From assembly GCF_000264055.1 (NCBI RefSeq), contig NZ_AJXL01000011.1:1-56196 (forward strand): DNA of 56,196 bases. The letters run 5' to 3'. The translations under genes and the position numbers were made by a program. This DNA is from Flavobacterium sp. ACAM 123 (GTDB lineage Bacteria; Bacteroidota; Bacteroidia; Flavobacteriales; Flavobacteriaceae). Below, piece by piece: positions 35,668 through 46,315 of the stretch. Within the stretch, counting starts at the first letter, position 1, and every line of letters starts with the position of its first letter. The notes beneath the pieces are model-generated. The model was given only the letters and a program-made list of their open reading frames with translations. It searched no databases and was not told the DNA's origin.

Positions 35668-36231
35668 ATGGAAACTAAAACAAGATGTGACTGGTGTTTA
35701 TCAAGTGAACTTTACAAAGAATACCATGATCAAGAGTGGGGAACTCCCGTGTATGATGACGCTACTTTATTTGAATTCCTGATCTTGGAAACTTTTCAAG
35801 CCGGACTGAGCTGGATTACTATCTTAAACAAAAGAGAAAACTTCAGAGCCGCCTTTGATCAGTTTGATTACAAAATTATAGCCCAATATTCTGAGGAAAA
35901 AGTACAGGAATTGCTTCAAAACGCAGGAATCATTCGTCATAGACTTAAAATTCATTCTGCCATTTCAAATGCAATTGCCTTCATGAAAGTTCAGGAAGAA
36001 TTTGGCAGCTTCTCTAAATATATTTGGAATTTTACTAATGGGAAACCAATCATTAACAGCCCAAAAACACTAAAAGAGGTTCCCGCCACCACCCCACTTT
36101 CTGACAGCATCAGTAAAGATTTAAAAAAGCGCAGTTTTAAGTTTGTAGGTTCGACGGTCATTTATGCCTACTTGCAAGCAACAGGTATAGTTAACGATCA
36201 TCTTACTGATTGTTGGAAAAGAAACCCATAA
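35668..36231 (+). CDS. tag: DNA-3-methyladenine glycosylase I
   Basis: Base-excision enzyme that removes 3-methyladenine from DNA. 187 residues. Typical landmarks: TRCDWC near the start, YHDQEWGTPVYDD (zinc His and the EWG motif), ILETFQAGLSWITILNKRE for substrate recognition, and the C-terminal NDHLTDCW supplying His and Cys of the zinc site. Own promoter directly behind the second tsf tail, so it is probably the original neighbour of tsf before the array inserted. Confidence 0.96.
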   Translation: METKTRCDWCLSSELYKEYHDQEWGTPVYDDATLFEFLILETFQAGLSWITILNKRENFRAAFDQFDYKIIAQYSEEKVQELLQNAGIIRHRLKIHSAISNAIAFMKVQEEFGSFSKYIWNFTNGKPIINSPKTLKEVPATTPLSDSISKDLKKRSFKFVGSTVIYAYLQATGIVNDHLTDCWKRNP

Positions 36232-36355
36232 GCAGCCCTATTATATGCAGTAGCTTAGCTCAATTATCAACATGGTAAACAAATAATAAAACAAACAGCT
36301 TCTCATTAGTTTAAAATATAAAAGTTTTAAACCTGAATACTAAAACTAAAAAACC

Positions 36356-36363
36356 TACATTTG
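36356..36363 (+). promoter_or_regulatory. thiamine operon promoter, -7 box
   Basis: TACATTTG, a perfect TAnnTTTG, places the transcription start near 36368-36370, exactly at the 5' strand of the riboswitch P1 stem. The -33 element is weak (CTG 20 bases upstream). Confidence 0.65.
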
Positions 36364-36369
36364 TTTCAC

Positions 36370-36448
36370 ACTTTAGGGGTGTCTACAACATGTAGGCTGA
36401 GAATTACCCTCTGAACCTGATCTAGTTCATACTAGCGTAGGGAAAAGT
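36370..36448 (+). ncRNA. TPP riboswitch aptamer (THI element)
   Basis: Senses thiamine diphosphate and controls the thi operon. Conserved parts are in order: GGGGTGTC at 36376-36383, CTGAGA, TACCCTCTGAACCTGATCTA, and GCGTAGGGAA. P1 forms between ACTTT (36370-36374) and AAAGT (36444-36448). Confidence 0.97.
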
Positions 36449-36527
36449 AAGAAGACTTCCATGTACATTTATGTACCATTGTAGCCATTCCTAAAGTATA
36501 ACTATATACTAAATTCAAAAGGAATGG
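36449..36527 (+). promoter_or_regulatory. expression platform of the TPP riboswitch
   Basis: CCTAAAGT (36490-36497) is perfectly complementary to ACTTTAGG (36370-36377), the 5' strand of P1. The overlapping CCATTCC (36485-36491) is perfectly complementary to GGAATGG (36521-36527), which contains the thiS ATG. The two pairings exclude each other. With TPP, P1 forms, CCATTCC is free and hides the start (OFF); without TPP the long-range pair forms and frees the start (ON). No terminator is present, so control is probably translational. Confidence 0.75.
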
Positions 36528-36730
36528 AACTTAAAATCAACAACCAAACGAAACAATTTACATCTGACAGCCTTACTGTTCAGACGCTTCTTGACTTGGA
36601 AATTCCCCTCAAACAAAACGGAATAGCCATAGCCATCAACAATACTATTGTCCCAAAAAAAGATTGGGATTTGCACTACCTCAGCGATACCGATGATATT
36701 CTCATCATCTCTGCAACCCAAGGAGGATAA
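36524..36730 (+). CDS. thiS: sulfur carrier protein ThiS
   Basis: Ubiquitin-like carrier of 68 residues that brings thiocarboxylate sulfur to the thiazole synthase. Ends in the required GG (ISATQGG). Hydrophobic core pattern QNGIAIAINNTIVPKKDWD fits the family. First gene of the operon; its start is the element hidden by the riboswitch. Confidence 0.96.
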   Translation: MELKINNQTKQFTSDSLTVQTLLDLEIPLKQNGIAIAINNTIVPKKDWDLHYLSDTDDILIISATQGG

Positions 36731-36740
36731 TCAGGCTGCT

Positions 36741-36876
36741 CAAGCGGGCTATTCGTTACAAGTCCGCAGCTAAAAACTTAAAAACATAGTCTTAGTAAAA
36801 GCTCCCTTCCGTCGCTTTTCTACGCCTTGTTTTTGAACGTTTTTCGCTTTACGGGCTTTCCACTACTATCCCTAGC
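36741..36876 (-). repeat. flavobacterial intergenic element, copy 1 (candidate structured RNA)
   Basis: On the minus strand: GGGATAGTAGTGGAAAGCCC, then AAAAGCGACGGAAGGGAGCT, then GCGGACTTGTAACGAATAGC, ending CCCGCTT. The same ordered blocks appear on the plus strand at 44272-44408. I know blocks of this type (GATnGnAGnGGAAA...GACTTGTAACG) from many flavobacterial intergenic regions but not a formal name. It fills most of the 279 bases between thiS and thiC; no gene is seen there. Confidence 0.6.
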
Positions 36877-36970
36877 AGAAAACTAGAACCCTAACACGTA
36901 AAGCACTAAAGAGGCACTCCAGTGCCTATCAACCAACGAAGATAATTCCGTCCAAATCCGCATTCAATAA

Positions 36971-38833
<1,863 letters not shown>

Positions 38834-38952
38834 AAAGAAGAGACTATTGATTTTAGAAAACAGATTTGGTGCATCGTTGCAGTCAATGATATCAGATCTG
38901 TTTTTCCATCATTTACTCTCTGTTCTGTTATCTAATATCTAAAATAAAAAGT

Positions 38953-39552
38953 ATGATTATAATAACAAGTCCTACTGAAATAGCAAATGAAATCAGCCTC
39001 ATCCATTCTTTGTTTAAGGAAGGGATGGCGTTGCTTCATATTAGGAAACCTGCTTTCTCAGCGGAAGAACTGAACACTTTTATAACTCAAATTGGACTAG
39101 AATACAGTAACCGGCTGGTGCTGCACAGTCACCATCATTTGGCGAAAGCCTTAGCAATTCATCGCGTTCATTTTACAGAATATAATCAGAAAGTAACAAC
39201 TAAGAAACAATTAGAAACCTACAAAAAACAAGGGTATACTTTGTCGGCTTCTACCCATTGCATCGAAGATTTTAACGAATTAGATTACGCGTTTGATTAT
39301 GCCTTTTTAAGTCCTGTTTTCACAAGTATTTCTAAAGAAAACTATCATCCAAAAACAGATTTATTCGACCAGATTAAAAAAAGAACTAATTATAAAACCA
39401 AGCTTATTGCTTTAAGCGGTATTTCAGTAGATAACATTCAACACACATTGAAAAGTGGCTTTGACAATATAGCACTTTTAGGAACAATCTGGACAAGTAA
39501 CAGCCCAATAGAAAATTTCAAATCATGTCAGCAAATCGCCCTTTCGTATTAA
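38953..39552 (+). CDS. ThiE/TenI-like protein
   Basis: A 199-residue TIM-barrel paralogue of thiamine-phosphate synthase. It has the fold pattern (GMALLHIRKP for the QLRxK strand, GYTLSASTH, YAFLSPVFTSISKENY, LIALSGIS), but the substrate-binding ND of true ThiE is replaced by HSHHHLAKAL and the GVHLG motif by RVHFTE. TenI proteins with this profile aromatise the thiazole phosphate in some bacteria. A true thiE follows at 40273, which supports a TenI-like role here. Its end overlaps thiD by 28 bases. Confidence 0.85.
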   Translation: MIIITSPTEIANEISLIHSLFKEGMALLHIRKPAFSAEELNTFITQIGLEYSNRLVLHSHHHLAKALAIHRVHFTEYNQKVTTKKQLETYKKQGYTLSASTHCIEDFNELDYAFDYAFLSPVFTSISKENYHPKTDLFDQIKKRTNYKTKLIALSGISVDNIQHTLKSGFDNIALLGTIWTSNSPIENFKSCQQIALSY

Positions 39553-40280
39553 GTATTGCCGGTTTTGACCCTACAGCTGGCGCAGGAGTTTTAACTGATA
39601 TCAAAACATTCGAACAACATCGCGTGTATGGTTTTGCAATCACGACTGCTAATACTATCCAAACCGAAGATCAGTTTCTATCCATTCAATGGACAGAGAT
39701 TGCTTTAGTATTGGATTCTATCGCAGTTTTGTTTAAAAGCTATCCCATTACAGCAGTGAAAATTGGTATTGTTCCCTCATTAGCATATTTGCAAGAATTA
39801 GTGCTAGCACTTAAAAGACTTTCGCCAAAAACAAGGATCGTTTGGGACACAGTTCTGAAATCAACGACCGATTACGACTTTCTCAATATCGAAAATGAAA
39901 CCGTTTTGATTGAAATAGTAAAAAAAGTCGATTTGATTACGCCCAATTATCATGAAATGCTACAATTGTCTCCGGCAGAAACCAATGCTGAAAATACTGC
40001 AAAAATGCTGTCAGAATATTGTGCTGTTTTATTAAAAGGCGGACATCATCCTGAAGAAATTGGCGTCGATACCTTATATACAAATAAAGAGATCACCTCA
40101 TTTTTACCTAAGAAATCATCTCTCTCAGAAAAGCATGGTTCCGGCTGCGTTTTATCGTCTGCTATCGCTTCTAACCTTGCTTTAGGACACGATTTAATAA
40201 CTGCCTGCTCACTCGCTAAGGATTACATCGAAACCTATTTGCAATCAAACCCAACTAAATTAGGATACCATCATGTATAA
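39525..40280 (+). CDS. thiD: hydroxymethylpyrimidine / phosphomethylpyrimidine kinase ThiD
   Basis: Phosphorylates HMP and HMP-P to HMP diphosphate. 251 residues of the ribokinase fold: SIAGFDPTAGAGVLTDIKTF at the N-terminus (usual AGSDxSGGAG, here with substitutions), TPNYHEM, LLKGGHH, and the catalytic-cysteine motif HGSGCVLSSAIAS. Start ATG at 39525 overlaps the preceding gene; its stop overlaps thiE by eight bases. Confidence 0.95.
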   Translation: MSANRPFVLSIAGFDPTAGAGVLTDIKTFEQHRVYGFAITTANTIQTEDQFLSIQWTEIALVLDSIAVLFKSYPITAVKIGIVPSLAYLQELVLALKRLSPKTRIVWDTVLKSTTDYDFLNIENETVLIEIVKKVDLITPNYHEMLQLSPAETNAENTAKMLSEYCAVLLKGGHHPEEIGVDTLYTNKEITSFLPKKSSLSEKHGSGCVLSSAIASNLALGHDLITACSLAKDYIETYLQSNPTKLGYHHV

Positions 40281-40905
40281 TAAACTACAATACATTTCAC
40301 AAGGAAACACCGTTGAGGCGCAATTGCTTAACATTCAAAAAGCAGTAGATAACGGTTGTAACTGGATACAAATGCGCTTTAAAACTAAAAATACCACTGA
40401 CGTCGTTACTTTAGCGAAAGCCGTAAAAGAAATCTGCAACGACTATAAGGCTATTTTAATCATCAACGACAATGTCTATCTCGCTCAAGAGATTGCGGCA
40501 GACGGTGTACATTTAGGACTCACAGATATGGATATTCCCGAAGCCAGAAGAATTTTAGGCACCGGTAAAATTATAGGTGCAACAGCAAATACTTTTGAAG
40601 ATATTTTAACTCATGTCAGTAATAGAGCAGATTACATAGGACTTGGTCCGTTTCAGTTTACCACAACCAAGCAAAAACTGAGTCCAATACTTGGACTTGA
40701 CGGGTATCACTCTATTCTACAAAAACTGAAACGACAGCAAATTGAAATTCCTATTTATGCCATCGGTGGCATCACAGCCGCAAATGTTGCGCCCTTAATG
40801 GAAACTGGTATATATGGAATAGCGGTTTCAGGCCTATTAACACACAGCGACAATCCAACTGAATTAATCACACATCTAAACGAAAAATTATATGTCACTA
40901 TTTAA
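40273..40905 (+). CDS. thiE: thiamine-phosphate synthase ThiE
   Basis: Joins HMP diphosphate and thiazole phosphate. 210 residues with all binding motifs: [52 protein letters not shown] and [11 protein letters not shown]. This is the catalytically complete copy as compared with 38953-39552. Overlaps thiG by 14 bases. Confidence 0.96.
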   Translation: MYNKLQYISQGNTVEAQLLNIQKAVDNGCNWIQMRFKTKNTTDVVTLAKAVKEICNDYKAILIINDNVYLAQEIAADGVHLGLTDMDIPEARRILGTGKIIGATANTFEDILTHVSNRADYIGLGPFQFTTTKQKLSPILGLDGYHSILQKLKRQQIEIPIYAIGGITAANVAPLMETGIYGIAVSGLLTHSDNPTELITHLNEKLYVTI

Positions 40906-41662
40906 AATCGGAGATCTATCCTTAGCATCTCGTTTATTATTAGGAACGGGGAAATTTGGTTCCAGCCAAGAAATGGAAGAGGCAATTTTAGCTTCGGGAA
41001 GCGAAATGGTTACGGTAGCATTAAAAAGAATCGATTTAGAAACGGAAACAGATGCGATTATATCACATCTCAAGCATCCTCATATTCATTTGTTACCCAA
41101 TACCTCTGGCGCCCGAAATGCGAAAGAAGCGGTTTTTGCAGCGCAACTAGCAAGAGAAGCATTAGAAACGAATTGGCTAAAACTTGAAATTCATCCCGAC
41201 CCAAAATACCTGATGCCTGATGCCATAGAAACGCTGAAAGCAACAGAGGCATTAGCTAAATTAGGCTTTATCGTTTTACCCTACATTCATGCTGATCCTG
41301 TTTTATGCAAACATTTAGAGGAAGCGGGAACAGCAGCAGTGATGCCACTAGGTTCCCCAATAGGGAGTAATAAAGGACTAAAAACCATAGACTTTTTAGA
41401 AATTATTATCGAGCAAAGCAAGGTTCCTGTTATCATAGATGCTGGAATAGGATCTCCTTCAGACGCTGCAAAAGCAATGGAACTGGGAGCAGATGCTGTA
41501 CTTGTAAATACTGCTATTGCAGTTGCCGGAAACCCAAAACTAATGGCAGAAGCTTTTAGAATGGCGGTTATTGCTGGACGCAAAGCCTATGAAGCTAAAT
41601 TAGGGGCGCAATACAAACAGGCCATAGCATCTAGCCCTTTGACGGGATTTTTGTCTGATTAA
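40892..41662 (+). CDS. thiG: thiazole synthase ThiG
   Basis: Forms the thiazole ring from deoxyxylulose phosphate, dehydroglycine and ThiS thiocarboxylate. 256 residues: [29 protein letters not shown], the Schiff-base lysine region [29 protein letters not shown], and [20 protein letters not shown]. Works with ThiH and ThiS, both in this operon. Confidence 0.97.
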   Translation: MSLFKIGDLSLASRLLLGTGKFGSSQEMEEAILASGSEMVTVALKRIDLETETDAIISHLKHPHIHLLPNTSGARNAKEAVFAAQLAREALETNWLKLEIHPDPKYLMPDAIETLKATEALAKLGFIVLPYIHADPVLCKHLEEAGTAAVMPLGSPIGSNKGLKTIDFLEIIIEQSKVPVIIDAGIGSPSDAAKAMELGADAVLVNTAIAVAGNPKLMAEAFRMAVIAGRKAYEAKLGAQYKQAIASSPLTGFLSD

Positions 41663-41754
41663 AGTATGTGCAATAGCACGCAGATTCAACTGATTTGAGC
41701 AGACAAAAAACACTGCTTTTTTTGAAAGAAATTGATTGTTTTTAAATAACAGAA

Positions 41755-42030
41755 AACGACACACCATTAAAAATCAGAAGAGCTATTTTCAAAGTGTACG
41801 ATACATTGGGGCCGAGTTTATTTGAAGCTGTTTATGCACGTGCTTTATATTATGAAGTACCTAAAATGGAATTAAAAGTTCAACGACAGCGCGCAATCAC
41901 CATTACTTAAGAAGACTTCATTTTAGATGTTGCTTCTAGAATCGATTTATTGGTTGAAGACAAAGTAAGTATTGAATTAAAATCCATCGAAGACTTAGCG
42001 CCAATTTACGATAAACGAATTATTTAAAAC
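41755..42030 (+). pseudogene. decayed GxxExxY-family protein gene
   Basis: The frame reads RRAIFKVYDTLGPSLFEAVY, ARALYYEVPKMELKVQRQRA, then a stop codon (TAA at 41908-41910), then EDFILDVASRIDLLVEDKVS and IELKSIEDLAPIYDKRII before further stops. This is the GxxExxY pattern (GPSLFEAVY, RIDLLVEDKVSIELKS), a PD-(D/E)XK-like fold often found singly in intergenic positions in Bacteroidota. No start survives. It splits thiG from thiH by 525 bases; the rest of the gap (42031-42187) shows nothing beyond the thiH leader. Confidence 0.8.
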
Positions 42031-42187
42031 TAACTGATAAAAGACTCGAAATACTTGTCAATTTCAACACCACAACAATTCTAAATGATAGTAAACGCTT
42101 AGCAAATCAGCTCTAAAAAATATCAGCGAAACCCTGTCAAATCTGCATCCAACAAAAAATATTTTTTTGCAATAAATAAAAAATAAA

Positions 42188-43303
42188 ATGAACACATTTA
42201 AATCCGTTTTTGAACAATACAATTGGGATGACATCCAATCTAAAATTTATGGCACTACAACAAATCAGGTCGAGCAAGCACTCGCCAAAACCAAAAGAAA
42301 TCTAGATGACTTTTTAGTACTGATAGCTCCTGCTGCACAGCCCTATCTTGAGCAAATGGCTCAGGAATGTCATGAACTAACTAAAAAGCGTTTTGGCAAA
42401 ACGATTCAAATGTTTGCCCCTTTGTACTTAAGCAATGAATGCCAAAACATATGTACCTATTGTGGTTTTAGCTTGGATAATAAAATCAAAAGAAAAACCC
42501 TAATGGATTCAGAGATTAGACAAGAAATAGCAGTCTTGAAAAATCTAGGGTTTGACCATGTTCTGTTAGTCAGCGGCGAAGCAAATCATACTGTAAACAT
42601 CAATTATTTTCTAAACGCTATTGACGTTATCAAAAATGATTTTTCGACTATATCTGTTGAGGTACAACCGCTCACACAAGAGGAATACGAGCGCTTGCAT
42701 AAAGCAGGAGTTCATTCTGTTTTAGTATATCAAGAGACCTATCATCAGGAAGTGTATAAAAAATACCATACCAAAGGAAAGAAATCTAACTTCGATTATC
42801 GACTAGACACCCCTGACCGGATTGGTAAAGCGGGTATTCACAAGATAGGTTTAGCTGCATTATTAGGTTTAGAAGACTGGCGCACCGATAGTTTTTTCAA
42901 CGCCTTGCATCTAGATTACATGCAAAAAACCTACTGGCAGACTAAGTATTCTGTTTCTTTCCCTCGTTTAAGACCTGCAGAAGGAACTGTAGCCCCTAAT
43001 TTTATAATGGACGACAAGGATCTGACCCAGCTCATTTGCGCCTATCGTTTATGGAATGAAGATTTAGAAATATCACTATCAACCCGAGAAAAGGAAAAAT
43101 TCCGAGATAATATTATTCATATAGGCATTACAAGCATGAGCGCTGGATCTAAGACTAACCCCGGTGGCTATGCAGTTGATCCACAATCCTTAGAACAATT
43201 TGAAATTAGTGACGAACGTTCGCCAAGTGAAATAGCAAAAGTCATTTCGAATGCTGGATATGAAGTAGTTTGGAAAGACTGGGATCGTAGTTTTAGTAGC
43301 TAA
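42188..43303 (+). CDS. thiH: 2-iminoacetate synthase ThiH
   Basis: Radical-SAM tyrosine lyase that supplies dehydroglycine to ThiG. 371 residues. Cluster motif CQNICTYCGF (Cx3Cx2C) near residue 85, then VLLVSGEANHTVN, VEVQPLTQEEYERLHKAGV, and SVSFPRLRPAEG; the C-terminal ITSMSAGSKTNPGGY is family-typical. Separated from thiG by the decayed GxxExxY gene, so it may rely on transcription through that gap. Confidence 0.97.
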   Translation: MNTFKSVFEQYNWDDIQSKIYGTTTNQVEQALAKTKRNLDDFLVLIAPAAQPYLEQMAQECHELTKKRFGKTIQMFAPLYLSNECQNICTYCGFSLDNKIKRKTLMDSEIRQEIAVLKNLGFDHVLLVSGEANHTVNINYFLNAIDVIKNDFSTISVEVQPLTQEEYERLHKAGVHSVLVYQETYHQEVYKKYHTKGKKSNFDYRLDTPDRIGKAGIHKIGLAALLGLEDWRTDSFFNALHLDYMQKTYWQTKYSVSFPRLRPAEGTVAPNFIMDDKDLTQLICAYRLWNEDLEISLSTREKEKFRDNIIHIGITSMSAGSKTNPGGYAVDPQSLEQFEISDERSPSEIAKVISNAGYEVVWKDWDRSFSS

Positions 43304-43440
43304 TTATTGGCTTTGATCTTCCTCTTCACATATAAAAACAACAACCTTTAAAGACTGTCCCTCCGCTTAAACTAACATCGAATTCTAGGAGCAACGCAAT
43401 AAGAAAACCGCAGCAACCAATTAATCACTAAGGACAAAAC

Positions 43441-44151
43441 ATGAGTGTAGTACAAGATTTTTTACGATACAATAGACAGGTAATCCTACCAGAAATAGGT
43501 GATGAAGGACAACAAAAGTTAAAGAAAGCTAGCGTTCTTGTCATTGGTGCTGGTGGTTTAGGCTGTCCCGTTTTACAATATATAGCTCCCGCTGGGGTGG
43601 GAACTATTGGGATTGTCGATTTTGACCTGATTGAAATTCACAACCTACACAGACAAGTTCTGTATACGGAGAACCAAGCAGGATTACCAAAAGCCACGAC
43701 AGCTAAGACCACAGTTGAAAAACTGAATCCACTGATTAAAGTGATAGCATTTGAAGAAAAACTTACTATTGAGAATGCTTCTCATATCATTTCACAATTT
43801 GATATCGTAGTCGATGGTTCTGATAATTTTACTACTCGGTATTTAGTGAATGATACTTGTGTGGCTTTAGGCAAAACGGTGGTATATGGAAGCATTCTGA
43901 ATTTTGAAGGCCAACTTGCAGTTTTTAACCACCAAGGAAGCAAAAATTTACGTGATTTATTTCCAGAGCCGCCAAGCGCTAAGGATGTGCCTAATTGTAA
44001 TTTTAACGGCGTGTTAGGAACATTACCAGGGATGATAGGTACGATGATGGCGCATGAAACTTTAAAATTAATTATTGGATTACCAACTTTGAAGAATGAG
44101 TTGGTTTTGTTTAAAACTTTGGATTGGAGTTTTGTGAAGTTGAATTTTTAG
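43441..44151 (+). CDS. thiF: ThiF/MoeB/HesA-family adenylyltransferase
   Basis: E1-like enzyme that adenylates the C-terminal GG of ThiS. 236 residues. Nucleotide site VLVIGAGGLGCPVLQYIAPA, DFDLIEIHNLHRQVLY, the DGSDNFTTRYLVND motif, and the catalytic-cysteine region VPNCNFNGVLGTLPG. The zinc-binding CxxC that usually precedes LFPEPP is NLRD here, and the C-terminal CxxC is absent, so the structural zinc site is missing. Being the only such protein in the thi operon, ThiF is the best call; MoeB specificity is not excluded. Confidence 0.88.
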   Translation: MSVVQDFLRYNRQVILPEIGDEGQQKLKKASVLVIGAGGLGCPVLQYIAPAGVGTIGIVDFDLIEIHNLHRQVLYTENQAGLPKATTAKTTVEKLNPLIKVIAFEEKLTIENASHIISQFDIVVDGSDNFTTRYLVNDTCVALGKTVVYGSILNFEGQLAVFNHQGSKNLRDLFPEPPSAKDVPNCNFNGVLGTLPGMIGTMMAHETLKLIIGLPTLKNELVLFKTLDWSFVKLNF

Positions 44152-44271
44152 TGCGTAGACTAAAAACAATGGCAAGCCGATGATACAGATCAAGTCATAT
44201 CTTTTGTTTACCAGAAATATTTTTTCTTGAATAATATACGAACTATTATTTTCAAAATCCGTAGTGCTTTT

Positions 44272-44408
44272 GCCCCAGATGGCAGTGGAAAGCCCGGACT
44301 GAAAAAACTATTTTTTCTAAGTTGAAAAGAGCGACCAGCAGGAAGCTCCTTTAAGACTTTAGAAAAAAGGTTTTTAAAGGAGGACTTGTAACGCACAGCT
44401 GGAATAGG
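44272..44408 (+). repeat. flavobacterial intergenic element, copy 2 (candidate structured RNA)
   Basis: CCCCAGATGGCAGTGGAAAG then CCCGGACTG, AAAAGAGCGACCAGCAGGAA then GCTCC, and GGAGGACTTGTAACGCACAG then CTGG. Ends CCAG / CTGG can pair; in copy 1 (36741-36876, minus strand) the matching ends are GGG / CCC, a possible compensatory change. It fills the space between convergent thiF and aat; no gene is visible. Confidence 0.6.
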
Positions 44409-44410
44409 CC

Positions 44411-45052
44411 CTAATCCTTCTCTTGAAGTAACTCCATGAATTCAGTACGGTCAATTTCTCTACAACCTAAGCTTTCTAAATGAGGATTATAGACTTGGCA
44501 ATCAACCAAGCTATAATTTTCTTTTTTCAATTGGTTAACCAAAGCAATAAAAGCCACTTTGGACGCATTTGAGACTTTAGAAAACATACTTTCCCCGCAG
44601 AAAACACGACCTAAATCGATACCGTACAATCCCCCGACAAGTTCTTGATTTTGCCAAACTTCTATTGATTTTGCAATTCCTAATTCATTAAGTTTACAGT
44701 ATGCTTCGATCATATCGTTTGTAATCCATGTTCCATCTTGCCCATCTCGCTTGATGTTCTGGCAATTTGAAATCACCTCTCTAAAATTTTGATTGAAAGT
44801 AACCGTAAAAATATTCCTATTAAGTATGTTTCGCATGCTTTTAGAAACCACCAATTCATCTAGAAATAAAACCATCCTGGGATCAGGCGACCACCAAGTA
44901 ATAGGTTCTCCATCTTCAAACCAAGGAAAAATACCGCTTTTATAAGCTAATTTCAAGCGCTCTGCAGACAAATCACCTCCAAGTGCAACAATGCCATGCG
45001 AACTAGTATGAGAAACTGGAGGAAAAAACAATTCTTGAGATAAATAAAACAT
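44411..45052 (-). CDS. aat: leucyl/phenylalanyl-tRNA--protein transferase
   Basis: N-end-rule enzyme that adds Leu or Phe to proteins with basic N-termini, marking them for ClpAP/S degradation. 213 residues: FPPVSHTSSHGIVALGGDLS, YKSGIFPWFEDGEPITWWSP, DPRMVLF, GTWITNDMIEAYCKLNELG, GGLYGIDLGRVFCGESMFS. Complete. Single gene between convergent thiF element and divergent PAP2 gene. Confidence 0.97.
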   Translation of the reverse strand: MFYLSQELFFPPVSHTSSHGIVALGGDLSAERLKLAYKSGIFPWFEDGEPITWWSPDPRMVLFLDELVVSKSMRNILNRNIFTVTFNQNFREVISNCQNIKRDGQDGTWITNDMIEAYCKLNELGIAKSIEVWQNQELVGGLYGIDLGRVFCGESMFSKVSNASKVAFIALVNQLKKENYSLVDCQVYNPHLESLGCREIDRTEFMELLQEKD

Positions 45053-45121
45053 GGATAATCAATTAAAATATAAAACTAACTATTAAATTTGAAACAACTT
45101 ATTTATTTGACCATTTTAAAA

Positions 45122-45854
45122 ATGAAAAGATTATCAACAATCTTCCTTTTAGTGCTGTTTATTTCACAAATGAATGGGACAAAAAATTGATAGTTTAGCG
45201 ATTAGTAAAAAACTATCCTATAAAAACTTTATTGTACCCACAGCTCTTTTAACTGGCGGAATATTTCTATTGAATTCTACTCCAAATAATACCATTCAGG
45301 AAAAGTCAAACACCTTTTTTGGAAACGGATTTAGTACTAGAATAGATGACTTTACGCCTTTGGTACCAGTTGCTCAAATATATGCCGGACGATACATGGG
45401 GTTCAAACCTAAAAACACAGTTTTACATCAAACAGTAGATGTTGTTATTGCTAATTCATTAACATTAGCCGTTGTACAAATTACAAAAAATGGGGTAAAA
45501 GAAGAAAGACCGGATGGCTCAAATAATCTGAGTTTCCCCTCAGGTCATACTGCCATTGCCTTTACTAATGCAACCCTACTTTTTCAAGAATATAAAGATT
45601 CTAATTTTTGGTACGCCAGCAGTGGGTTTGTATTTGCAACAGCGACTGGTATCTTACGGATGGCTAATAACAAACATTATTCATCTGATGTATTAGCAGG
45701 AGCAGGAATTGGATTACTCTCAGGAATTTTGGTCACTATTTACAATCCTTTTCAGGCAATTAAATTTAACAGAATAAATAGAAACTCAGCTTTTGTTTAT
45801 CCCCAATTTGGAAGGACTACTGGGATAGGAATCCTTATAAAACCTGATTTCTAA
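45122..45854 (+). pseudogene. PAP2-family phosphatase with a frameshift in its signal peptide
   Basis: Membrane-associated acid phosphatase fold. Motifs are intact: KNGVKEERPDGSN, PSGHTAIAFTN, and RMANNKHYSSDVLAG. The ATG at 45122 starts a clean signal peptide (MKRLSTIFLLVLFISQMN) but that frame stops after 23 codons. The catalytic part begins in the next frame (GQKIDSLAISKKLSYKNF), readable from ATG 45174. Removing one G from GGG at 45177-45179 joins the two, giving 243 residues. Either a real frameshift that leaves a protein without signal, or a sequencing error. Lipid phosphates such as phosphatidate or undecaprenyl diphosphate are family substrates; the one here is unknown. Confidence 0.75.
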
Positions 45855-45868
45855 ACTTTTCTAAAACG

Positions 45869-45898
45869 AAAAAAGCCTTGACTATATCAAGGCTTTTT
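45869..45898. terminator. bidirectional terminator between PAP2 and DUF3127 genes
   Basis: Stem AAGCCTTGA / TCAAGGCTT, loop CTATA, with A-run before and T-run after. Confidence 0.9.
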
Positions 45899-45916
45899 TT
45901 GTCAATGTACTCTTAA

Positions 45917-46288
45917 TTAAAAAGGTAAATCGTCTGGTTCGTCTTCATTTAAGTTTGTTGCTGGAGCGAAAGTCTGAGCAGTAGGCATAGGTGCTGATGG
46001 TGCTTGAGGCTCAGCTCCTGCTTTCTCAATTCTCCACCCTTGCACACTATTGAAATATTTAGTTTCTCCTTGTGGGCTAACCCATTCTCTACCTCTTAAA
46101 TTGATACCCACTTTTACCGTCTCACCAACTGAATAATTGTTTAATAAATCGCATTTATCTTGAGTAAACTCAATCATAATATGTTGAGGATATTGTTCTT
46201 CTGTTGTAACAACTAACTCTCTCTTTTTAAACGCGGCGCTAATTTGTTGTTCTGGGTTGACAACTTTAATTTTTCCTGTAACTTCCAT
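45917..46288 (-). CDS. DUF3127 domain protein with an SSB-like C-terminal tip
   Basis: 123 residues. The core (1-90) is an OB-fold-like DUF3127: MEVTGKIKVVNPEQQISAAF, KRELVVTTEEQYPQHIMIEF, GREWVSPQGETKYFNSVQGW. Then comes a Pro/Ala-rich linker and an acidic end, NEDEPDDLPF, nearly the tip of bacterial single-strand DNA-binding protein (DDDIPF) that recruits replication and repair proteins. The combination suggests an SSB-like nucleic-acid role, but this is inference; DUF3127 has no established function known to me. Confidence 0.88.
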   Translation of the reverse strand: MEVTGKIKVVNPEQQISAAFKKRELVVTTEEQYPQHIMIEFTQDKCDLLNNYSVGETVKVGINLRGREWVSPQGETKYFNSVQGWRIEKAGAEPQAPSAPMPTAQTFAPATNLNEDEPDDLPF

Positions 46289-46315
46289 CTTCGTTATTTT
46301 AATTGTTATATAATC

